From Rhodeus uyekii (Eukaryota; Chordata; Actinopteri; Cypriniformes; Acheilognathidae): a DNA stretch of 64,000 nucleotides. The notes under the pieces are model-generated. The model ran no database searches. It worked only from the letters and a program-made list of their open reading frames with translations, and was not told the DNA's origin. The stretch is from contig JAWRVZ010000088.1 in assembly GCA_037043235.1 (NCBI GenBank), forward strand, positions 2,721,001-2,785,000. Reading direction: 5' to 3'. Position numbers and translations under genes: made by a program. Below, piece by piece: positions 1 through 10,100 of this stretch. Each line of letters begins with the position of its first letter. The first letter of the stretch is position 1.

Positions 1-370
1 AAGGTTAAAGCTGCTGCTCTCATGTGGCCTATTTCCTGGTCCTTTAAGTGCTGTAGATAAAGTTTGTAGGTCTTGTTAGATGTCTGCGGTGCTGTGCCAA
101 GGCTTGGGCACTTCTCCATGGTTCCGCAAAATTAACATTTGGCTGGAACTCAGACAAGCATCAACGAATACATTTGAAAGTTCTGGATTGCTAAAATAAT
201 TAAATAAAGTGACTGATACATTTCTGGTTTATTAATGGTAATTTTGTGTTTATTATTAGTATTTATTGTAAAGGCAACATATAGGAACAAACCTCTTACC
301 CTACGGTGTGTGTTAAAGTTTAGTGTGAATCTCGTCCGGTGGACACATGGGTTAAAACTTAAATAAAATC
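1..370. other. Unassigned DNA upstream of the first repeat
   Basis: AT-rich sequence with no open frame resembling a known protein. I looked here for the CLIP4 exon that should precede the one at 4005 and did not recognise it. It is either upstream of the window or too diverged to see by eye. Confidence 0.4.
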
Positions 371-575
371 ACACTGCTTATTGAGGAGATGTAAAAATTT
401 GCAAATTAATCAGTTTTCCAGCATCTTTTGCATATTTGAACCAGCAGTGACTTTATCATTTTGAGATCCATCTTTTTAAGCTGAGGACTATTTAAAAAGG
501 TTTAAATATTTGCTAATTCTCCAGAAGGAAACACAAAAAGAGCCAGGGATAAAAACTTTTGAACACTATGAAGAG
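371..575. repeat. Cyprinid interspersed repeat, copy A
   Basis: About 205 bp nearly identical to 2289-2499. Both begin ACACTGCTTATTGAGG and end near AAAACTTTTGAACA. The vocabulary (TTTGAGATCCATCTTTT, CCAGAAGGAAACACAA) is that of a common cyprinid non-autonomous, partly palindromic DNA transposon. A related copy lies at about 20990-21450. It carries no coding potential, and the family name is uncertain. Confidence 0.65.
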
Positions 576-1488
576 GCCTGGTTCTTTACCTCTGTCGATA
601 CTCGCTGCATTTCCCCAGTCCGGTGATTTTTCCTCCTGTTCGCAGTGTTTGACCACTCACTTTGTGCCAGTCAGTTGCAGAGTTTCACAGATAGCAGAAA
701 ACAATCAGCGACGCAGACAATTTTTCTCCTCTTCTCTTCTGCCTCTCTGTCTGCCCATTGTTTGATCCATGTGTTGGTTGTTGTAGTTCTGGCCACTCAT
801 CGAGTTCTCGGTATCAGTTCAATATTGACTCAGGCTCGTAGGATGCATCACTTGAGATTTCTCCCGCTGCTCCGTCTCGCTCAGCTTCTGCTGTTGGGAC
901 TCTCCACGGAAGGAAGCTTGTGTTCTGTTCATCTCCTTGGGCTGGTGCTGGTTGTCTCGGTGGAGGTCTGGGTTCAGTTTCAGCTCGTGCAGCTCAGCCA
1001 CAGGGTAGTGATGGTGATAATGAAACAGAATAAACAGAAAAAAAAGGATTTAAAACGATAAACAGGGTTAAACCCCGAAAAAAGTTAGTAGGTGTTGGTG
1101 CATTAGGTCTTTCTAAACCCTTATTTTCTACCTCAACCTCTTTTTCTTCTTCCCCCTTCTCCCCTGGTAATTCTTTCTGCATTGTTTTTCTGCGCTCTGC
1201 TCTCTCTTTCCAGCATTTTATCGCCGGTTCACAGTCAACGCACAAATGTTTCCCATAACATTCCTTCAGAATATTTCACCTTTTTTAGCCTCATAATGCT
1301 TAAAGTTCATCTTCAGGAAAATCATGGTACTTGATTACTTCTCATACATTTTATCCCATTCACTCATTTGACGAAACACAGCTGTATCATATTTATCAAT
1401 TTTACTTTGGGATTTCCCCATGACTTTTGCTTTCTCTCTCTTGTGGCGGTTGACGCATCTATATAACTCTGGACGTCTCCAGAGAGAC

Positions 1489-1630
1489 CAATTTTACCCT
1501 GTATTGGGCAGGACGAGACTCTCTCGAATTTTACCTCTGCCTCAGCAGAAACCAATTTTACCCTGTATTGGACAGGACGAGATCTTGGCTGTTCAACATA
1601 GCCCTTTTCTCAAATTTTACGCCTGCCTCA
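1489..1630. repeat. Two-unit tandem duplication in the retroviral leader
   Basis: CCAATTTTACCCTGTATTGG starts both units (1489 and 1552), and each ends AATTTTAC plus TGCCTCAGCAG. The units are about 63 and 79 bp; the second carries a short insertion. It lies between the putative gag start and the splice donor of the retroviral remnant. Confidence 0.7.
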
Positions 1631-1901
1631 GCAGCTCTTGCCACAGAAAACAAAAATCACAGATCTTTCCCTACCGGTATTTTATCCTTTTAAATTCACA
1701 ATTTTTTTTTAAATAAACTGATTTGTCTCTTACCAGACCAAACTCCGTTGCCACTTCTGTTCTTTTCTGGTTCCAGTGGTGTGTCCCCTAGACCCCTGCG
1801 GTCGGCCCCTCTCTCTCAACCTTTGCGAGGTAGGGCTGAACCTGTTTGATCCAGGATGGCCAGTCACCGTCCGCTCCGGGTCCAGAAGACACAACCAAGG
1901 A

Positions 1902-1919
1902 ACCCTGCTCGCAGCGCCA
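1902..1919 (-). other. Primer-binding site, tRNA-Ser-like
   Basis: On the - strand this reads TGGCGCTGCGAGCAGGGT, three bases after the LTR end. The complement differs by one base from the 3' end of vertebrate tRNA-Ser(UGA) plus CCA as I recall it. Its place right after an LTR ending in CA is diagnostic of a retroviral primer site. The primer identity is from memory and should be aligned. Confidence 0.6.
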
Positions 1920-1922
1920 AAT

Positions 1923-2291
1923 TGTGGTGGCAAAATCTTTTACTAGTTCTGAATAAGAGACAAATATCCCAATTGTAATTTAAAAAGGTTTATTTTCTCA
2001 TGAGAAAAGGCCACAGTCATACAGACATTCGAGTTGCCCTGCAGAGTGTGACAAAGAAGGGAGGGCCGCTTCCGTACTTATATCTCTAGTCAAGGCTAAA
2101 GACTCCGTTGTAGTTTTCCATTCCTTATCAGGAACACATTACCTCTCTATACTACACACCATATGTGTTTTAGTTTCTACAGAATAGGAAATACCATTAA
2201 TGTCACACAATAATCCATAATGTCAAGAAACAAAATATAATCATGGATAATAATGAAAACGAAAACATGTAATTTATAAAATTCCATAACA
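1923..2291 (-). mobile_element. Endogenous retrovirus 5' LTR
   Basis: On the - strand this 369-bp segment starts TGTTATGG and ends GCCACCACA, so it has the TG...CA ends of an LTR. It carries an AATAAA polyadenylation signal about 60 bp before its end. It is followed directly by the primer-binding site and leader. The neighbouring cyprinid repeat begins at its outer edge. No matching second LTR is present in the window. Confidence 0.65.
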
Positions 2292-2630
2292 CTGCTTATT
2301 GAGGAGATGTAAAAATTTGCAAATTAATCAGTTTTCCAGCATCTTTTACATATTTGAACCAGCAGTGACTTTATCATTTTGAGATCCATCTTTTCAAACT
2401 GAGGACTATTTAAAAAGGTTTAAATATTTGCTAATTCTCCAGAAGGAAACACAATGCAGTAAGAGCCAGGGATAAAAACTTTTGAACAGGATGAAGATGT
2501 ACTGTTATTTTGTCTTATTTTTGTTTATATCTTTTTTTTTTTTCATTTAGCACTGCCCTTCGAAAGCAACTGCTTGTATTTACCGGAAGACAAATTAAGT
2601 ACATTGATCTTGATCTTGATCTCATGATGG
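2289..2630. repeat. Cyprinid interspersed repeat, copy B
   Basis: The first 210 bp duplicate 371-575 with a few substitutions and a 5-bp insertion. It then continues with TTCATTTAGCACTGCCCTTCG, which also follows the core in the related copy near 21400. Together with copy A it brackets the retroviral remnant. Confidence 0.6.
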
Positions 2631-3010
2631 AAATAGATGTTATTTCCATCAAGAGGTGTGTCAATATTTGGTGAAGATGTTGTATTGTCAATGCAAGAGT
2701 CCAGCACTCTATATATAAAGTCTCATCCAGCACATCCCAAAGACTTTCAATGACTTTAAGTTCTGGACACAGAGGAACTGATTCATGTGTGAAAATGATA
2801 CTTCATGCCATTCTTCCACAGTTTGAACCTGATGAATCTTCACATTGTCTTTCTGGAATATGGTCATGATGTGTCTTTATATTTATAGAAATATTATTTT
2901 TTCAGGAGCATTTTAAGTTTTGTCATTCGGCCAAAATAAATCATTAGAAATCCACCCAGTCACCCAGCATGTTGTTTAGCAGCGTTCTCATAACATTTCA
3001 CGCAACCTTT
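2631..3010 (-). mobile_element. Tc1/mariner-like transposon relic
   Basis: Phrases such as CACATCCCAAAGACTTTCAATG and GGAATATGGTCATGATG match the antisense of fish Tc1-like transposase genes, in the region coding for the catalytic domain. The frame is destroyed. The boundaries are approximate, and the family assignment rests on recognition of the wording rather than on a translated motif. Confidence 0.45.
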
Positions 3011-4004
3011 AGATGATGGCAGGCATCAGACACCTGTTCTGTTTTTATAGTTATTTTTTGTTGGGGGGAAAAAGAGCTTTACTCACCCGTTTTATTGTGC
3101 TAATTATCTAATATGAGTTCTGGTCAATTGTTTAATTGGTTTGACAATTTAAAATGGCATTCATAAAGATTAAATGGATTAAATCTAGTGTTAATTCATG
3201 TGCTGTTTTTCTTGCAATAATGAATTGCAGCGTAATGAACTTTTAGCGTTTTTCTCATCAAGGGACAGTCACATTTACAGAAGTGTTTACAATATTATGT
3301 GACACAAGTGACAGCAACCGTTGCTAGTACGTTGTGGGTGTGTTGAAGTTTAACTTTATGTAGAAGAGACATTTAATGGTATCTGGGAGCACTTTTTCTT
3401 GATCTATATGATTTGATTCTGTGTGACTTGTGCTTCATGCATCATTACACTATTTACAATTGACAGTGGACCTTTTTTGCCTTCAAAATGTTGCTAATGT
3501 TACCATACCTACATGCATTTTCCTTTCCAGTTATGTATATATTTTCTTAGCTCTTTGGAATTAACTGAATTTAAAGTTTATTCAAAGTCCAAGCATGACA
3601 AAACTTCAGGATATACTTAGTGCATGTCAAATTTTGTTCATAAAGCCTGCTAATATCCAATAAAATTTTCATCATTGAAAGTTTGTCATGCATTTTTTTT
3701 TCATAGGACACATGTAACCTTCTTAAACCCTTTTGCATGTAAATTTGAAAAAATCTAGCTAACCCCCCCATCATCGAGACCATAATTTTTATGTATAAAT
3801 TTAGTATCACATGACTATTATTTAAACCTATATAATAATTACGTTAGCTGATCTATAACTCGATTTACAACACATCAGTTCTTCCACTTTGCAATTGTGG
3901 TATTAATTTATTTAAATCTGCAAATCCCATTGCGGCTTACTTTATTACAGTTCCACTCTGTCCTTTCTCGTCTTTGATCTGTCTGATCTGTTCTGTCTGC
4001 ACAG
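3011..4004. other. CLIP4 intron, unassigned
   Basis: AT-rich intronic sequence ending in the acceptor TCTGTCTGCACAG directly before the exon at 4005. I recognise no gene or clear transposon in it. Confidence 0.5.
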
Positions 4005-4187
4005 GTCTTCTTTCACGCAGTTGTTCCACCTCCTCCTCTTCTTTGGACTCCAGACAAGCTTACAGACGACCACCAAGGCCACTACCGCGACAAAGACTGC
4101 CGCTGCGCCCATGGCAGGAACGGAGTCCTATGAACACCAGATCTACTCCTCCCCCCTCCCGTTCCCTCACCGCCACCCCACACTCTG
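4005..4187 (+). CDS. clip4: CLIP4 exon: serine/proline-rich linker between CAP-Gly 1 and 2
   Basis: Acceptor CTGTCTGCACAG and donor CTCTG|GTAAGC. The exon is entered in phase 1 and left in phase 1. The peptide starts LLSRSCSTSSSSLDSRQAYRR, aligning with human CLIP4 SVSSCSSTSSLEHRQSYPK. It is basic and rich in Pro, Arg and Ser, as expected of the disordered linkers that help CLIP proteins bind microtubules. The exon ends ...TATPHSG. The remaining linker is poorly conserved, so this is the least certain of the six exons by similarity, but its splice phase fits the next exon exactly. Confidence 0.82.
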
Positions 4188-7100
4188 GTAAGCTATTGTT
4201 GCAAACTCTGACCATCTACAAACTGACCATCTACAACAATTATCGTATTTTCCCGCATATAACCCGCGGGACCTGTCACAGCGGGAGACACTGCTTTTTC
4301 TTTTTCTTCTGATTCTGACTTGTGTTTGTTTTCTTGTTGTTTGAATTTCGTGCACAAGCACTGTGTGCCGAGCCTGAACAGTTATGATAATTGACGTCAT
4401 GCGAGCAACATTCGAAATGTGAACTTACACAAAAAAGTTAATCAATCTATGGGTGCGGGCTATATAAGGGTGCGGGTTATATACAGGCACGGGTTATACC
4501 AGCAATTTTTGCACAGCACTCAAAAACCCACGGGCTATATGAGGGTGTGGATTATCTGCGTCTGCGGGTTATATGCACGAAAATACAATAGTATTGATTA
4601 TGTATTTGTAAAACACCATAATTTTTCACGAAATCAACCCAAATGAAGGGATCGGATCCATCTTGTGTCACCCACAAGGGTAAATACTTTTCCCACAGCA
4701 AATATATGAACATGAATTAGTTGTTTGTCCCCAAAAAATAACTTTTTGATTCATTATCTCTTTGCAGTCTTATTTTGCGGTACATTATTTGCATTTTACA
4801 AAGATATCACTAAAGTAGCCATACGTAGGTTTAATGATGTTTAATGTAGTTTTCTCCTTCCACTGTTTTGGGGACCTATTATAAAAAAATCTGCAGTATG
4901 TGTAAAATGCACTTTAACTTCAAAGGTAAAAAATCCACCCACTCATTTCTTTTCATAATCCATAAACGAGCGGTTCCAGATTACCCCCTACTCTCATATA
5001 AGAGAAATTCCTCCCATGACTGCTGATGATCTGTGCTATAGCTGAGATCCCGCCCTGAGTGAGCCGTTTCTGTTTCCTCACTGTCAGAGCTGGAGATATA
5101 CAATGTCTGCGCCAAAAAACATTACAAATGTTCTGTTATTCGTTCTGGATGTACCAACGAACATATGGGTCTCCACAAACTCAACTCCCAGCATCTGAGC
5201 CACTCAGGACACGTGGGTGATTTAATTTCTGCTAGATGAGTTAAATCAACTCCACAACAACTACATGCATTTGTTCACTAACCATTCAGAATCACCCATT
5301 TGCATTCTATAAGTTATAACCTCTTCCTGAGTATCTCCAGCAGTGAGAGACATTTAACGCTGAGCACCTTTACTGACATTTTTGCTGCGTTACATTATCC
5401 AATATGTGTTGTTGTTGAGTATCCAAAGCATGAGCTGTAAAGGCTCTGCCCTCTTCTGGAAATTGGGCTGGATGAGCAAATCAGCAACTCATTTGCATTT
5501 AAAGGGGCGCATTTTTGCACAAATCCAAATAGGGCCTGTGGGGTATTTTGAGCTGACTTAACAGGCACTTTCTTGGCCCAACAGAGACTTTTGTATTACA
5601 TCTTATGAAAAGGGGCATAATAGTTCCTCTTTAAGATGCTTTTTTCCCCATCAGGAATTGCTCCCAGCAGGACTCCTTCCACCAGCAGCCCAGCATATGA
5701 GAGCTCAGAGGTCCATTTAGGGGAGCGTGTATTGGTGGTGGGACAAAGGACAGGGATTGTCCGGTTTTACGGGAAGACCAGTTTTGCTCCAGGTATGGCA
5801 CTTTTGCCTTTCTAACAACCTCTCGCAATGTACGATAACTCAGGAAAATGCGCTGCGGTTCGAGTTAATTGCACATTTAGAGATATTCATTGGTTACTCC
5901 TTTGCTAATGTACTTGGATCCCTCTCCTTTATATAACCTCTGGATGAATTAAAGCCATTTTTCAGTAACAGCATAAATGTTTCAAGATGTCTAATATCGC
6001 ACAATGGAGAGAGAAATATTTTATAAAACACTAAGGCCAGCCACTCAAATTCACTTAATGCGCACTTTACCTGTCATTCTGGTGGGACTTTATGTCTGCT
6101 ACTCTGCTAGGTCTTTAGGTTGAATGCAGCTGTTTTTAAATGCATACTGGATAAAGGTTATCCGCTTAGTGGAACTGGCACTTAGGTGAGCTCTTCAGCA
6201 CTGTTTAGTTAGTCATTGTATTTACTGCAATACATTGGATATTTTGCAATGTATGATTTCAGGGACACTCATTCATTATGTTCCAAGAGTCTTCAGCTAC
6301 TTTCTTTTAGGGCTCAGAACACAAATGCTACACAAATGACAGCAAACCCCTAATCAGGTTCAGTGGTTCACTTTACATTGTCACTTTACGAGCAATGTGA
6401 ACAATTGAGATACATGGGTTTAATACTTGAAGCTGGAAGACCAGCTCAATACTAATCAAGGATTGATTTTTGTCATCGATTTGTATTTTATTGAATAAGC
6501 CAATGTGCTATTTTGCTCATGAGCCAACGCTCGCTGTATTAACTGTTGTGGATTGTGTTTTTTGTCAAGAATTGTTGATTAAATGCATTTAATATAATGT
6601 GATTCAATATTTGTGCCTGGATGCTGCAGGTTCATAGTTTGGAAAACAAGAATTGCTGAACTATTGCCATAAAAAACCTTAAAACGCTCGCTCTAGTCCA
6701 CTAATTAATGACCAATGATTGCTGTTGAACTCGGCTCTGACTCTGTTTTGTGTGGAGAGCACTTTCATGCAGCAGGCAGCATAGTAATTTCATCAGAATC
6801 AATTGGAAAAGCTAAAAACAGATTTGGAGAGAAGTCTGGGATGGCTTACTACAGCACATGTTATATTGGCTAATGTTTAATTATATGCACAGAAGGGACA
6901 GCATATAATAAGATACTTATATATATACTGTACATAATTATGAGCACCCATGGTAAACATTCACAAAGAAGCCTGTGAAAATAAATCTGCATTGTTAATC
7001 CTTTTGTTCCGAGGTTGGCTTCGTAAGTCGATCTTTTCGTAAATCGGTCAGGCTTTTACATATAAATTGCCTAATTCGTTCCAACCCCTACGAAAACACC

Positions 7101-10100
7101 ACATTTAGCATTGGATGAAGTGCATCCCAGCTTCATACTTCTCAATTATCTCCCTTTTCTTCTCCATGGAGAGCATCCTCTTCTTCCCTTTCACTTCAGA
7201 TCTCACTGTCAACTGCGGTGCGGAGAGATCTTCCTGTCAGCGGAGAAGGGGATTCACAGCAGCACTCTCTGCTGACAGGGAAGAGTAGGAGAGCAATATG
7301 TGCATTCAGAAAATCTCCAAAAGTTGCCAATAACTCCAGATAAAGTCGCTAGATTTGTCGCTAGGCGCTTTTGCGAAAAATTGTCGCTGGAGTGGTCTGA
7401 AAACTCGCTAAATATAGCGACAAAGTCGCAAAGTTGGCAACACTGAACGCCGCTACGCAGATGCTGGTTGGGAGCGATTCTGACCAATAGGAGAGCAGGA
7501 TGCTGCAGCGAAAGCTAGCGTCCGAGCCGGGAGACAGCCAATGGGAGAGCGGGACGATTGGTGCGAGTTTACGGGTCAGTGGCGTGCGAATTTCAAAACA
7601 AAACTCGGAAATCATCGCCTCGGCCCGAGATTTAGTTTTTCGCATCTCGATAATTTTGTCGTTACTCGGGCGAAAAAAAATCCGAAATCTTTTATCGTAC
7701 ATCAAACTTTTCGTACGTAGAGCGTTTCGTAAGTCGAGGTTCTACTGTACTTTTTGCTGCCTATTTTTGCCAAGACAACAGCTCTAAATCTTCTGTAATT
7801 CCTGATTCCTCCAGACAGAATCTTAACGTTGATGTCTCAACAATTACAGACTGGCGTGCAAAACTCCTGAACGTTTTGGAAAGAGTCTATGTACTGAACC
7901 ATCCCCTTTTGGGGTTTGTCTTGCTGTTGTCTCTGCTGTGCACCTGTTGTCACTTTCATTTCCATCAAAGCAAGGGAAACTTTGTTTTGTGCAGTGTATT
8001 TCAGGCAGAATGAAAAAAGTGATGCTTCTAAGTGTGACCATCATTATACTTCTATAATGAAACACATGTAGCATGAAGCTTGACAACCTTTTCACCTGAA
8101 TGCATGCCAGGGGTCAATAGTCACTTATAAAGGCTTTGGACTTGTTGAATGATGTCTAATGCCTCTTGAACATTGGATTTCCTCATTTGCTCTTAAACTT
8201 TTCTGCTGGAAAAGAAGTGAACTTAAGCGCCCTCACTTCAACGAGACGGTAATGACTTTCTATTCATGTTTTTTTGTTCAAGAACCTGGATCTTATCCGT
8301 GCCGTTTTATCAATGGGGTACCCTAAGGTGAAATCCTTCTTCTCATTGTGCCCCTTACATCTGCTGTTCATACATTCATAGAATAACACTCAACCTGTGC
8401 TTTGTGTAGTAAAAAGCAACTGTTTGCTTATCAATGCATTACAAAGCTTTCGGAAGGAATAACTGGATTTACTAAAATCTCAGGATTTGGTATTTGCTTG
8501 TTTAGGCTCAAGCTGTACTGAGAGATGACAGATTGGAGATTGTTTACCAAGCTCAGGTCAGCGAGAGAACCGCTACATTTCTCAAAACGTGTGTGTGTGT
8601 GTGTGTGTGTGTGTTTGCGTCCTTGACAGGATTTTGGTTGGGGATTGAGTTGGACAAGCCTAGCGGGAAGAATGATGGATCAGTTGGAGGAGTGCGATAC
8701 TTCAGCTGTCCTCCTAAACACGGAGTCTTCGCCCCACCCTCGCGAGTTCAGAGGCAAGTGTACCGTGGAGAATTTGCAGCCATAACGGCTTCTTAACCGA
8801 GTCTTATTTCTGGGGTCTTGCTGACTTTTAGCATGATTGTTTCTTTGATTGTGGGGCAGAGATTTCGACCTTTCTGTACAGAAGCATTAATAAGATTGTG
8901 CATCGACATTTGTAAGTCATTTCTGCATGAGGGACCTAACGGCCCTCACAGAAAATAACCGCCCTTCCCTTGTCCTCAAAAGACATTTACAGCCACAGCT
9001 AAAAATGCTGGATATTGTTGGCACATTTTTGGCTATTAGACTTCTGGCAGACAATCAAATTTGTGAAAAATTCTGTCGTTTTTGAAGGAGGGGTTATAAG
9101 CCTTAGAAGCCAACCTAGCATTGGCGTAGCAAGTTTTACAAACAAAACACAGACACATTTATTCATAAAATGTAGTTTATGTTTGGCTTTTACTTCTTTA
9201 ATTTGACACAGAAATTGGGAAAGGAATTACTTTCTTTTCATTAAATATCCAACCTCATTTCTTTGTATTCGATTTACTTGTCTTCAGTCAGTCTTTCATT
9301 GCAACTCTTGTCTACAATCGACAGCGGTCTGCCCTCCATTTGTCCCTCTTTACTTTTTATGGCTTTTATTCCCCTGCTGGTTATTCAACAAATGATCAAT
9401 GTTCGTATCGTCTCCATCTGTCATGAATCATATATTCTTAATTCAGAACTATTCACCTGTGCCATATTCCTCTCTTTCTTTGTCATTGTATTTCTGTTAA
9501 GCGTTTGATTGACTGATAAGCACATTGTTCTAGAAGCTTTCTTTCCTTCTATCTTCTTAATTAACCCGCAGGGCAGCCACAGACACACCGGCAGAAAGAT
9601 CCCAACCGCTTCCTTTCATTTTGTCAAAGGCTCTTCTAAATGAAATAGCCGCTATTTATTTCTTAATGCATTTACCTCGTCTTAAAAGGATTCTCCACCC
9701 AAAAATGTAAATTCTCTCATCATTTGCTGACCATCATGCCATCCCAGATAATTTACTTTCTTCTGTGGAACACAAATAAAGATTTATTTTTTAGAAAAAC
9801 TGTGATGTTAGAACATCTCTGTGAGTCCATATAATGCAAGTGGATGGAACCCGCAAAGTCGACTCCTCAAAAACCACGCAAAACGAGCACAACATCAGTG
9901 TCTTCTAAAGTGAAACAATAGGTGTATGTGAGGAAAATACTATTATTTGAAACTGTATAATCTATAAACCATCATTTCCAGTCAACTTATCAACGTATTA
10001 TGCACATTCATACGTTTGTATTTTTATAAAAAGCTCACGTGACTCAAGTGTGTTATGAAGTAGCGCCGTTGCACAGGGTTAGATCACGCTTCAAAATGTG

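Larger units (their letters stand above)
576..1922 (-). mobile_element. Decayed internal region of an endogenous retrovirus (leader and gag start)
   Basis: Reading down from the LTR on the - strand, a primer-binding site (1902-1919) is followed by a GC-rich leader, a possible splice donor near 1735, a short tandem duplication (1489-1630), and an ATG at 1421 opening a short frame that begins Met-Gly, as myristoylated retroviral Gag proteins do. The frame stops after about 25 codons. Further lysine- and glutamate-rich pieces follow to about 990, broken by stops and frameshifts. No protease, reverse transcriptase, integrase or envelope sequence is recognisable, and no 3' LTR is seen. The copy is truncated and cannot be active. 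The lower boundary is uncertain because only repeat copy A marks it. Confidence 0.5.

Noticed and set aside
576..1922. An intact retroviral gene
   Set aside because: Stops and frameshifts interrupt every frame, and no enzymatic or envelope region is present.
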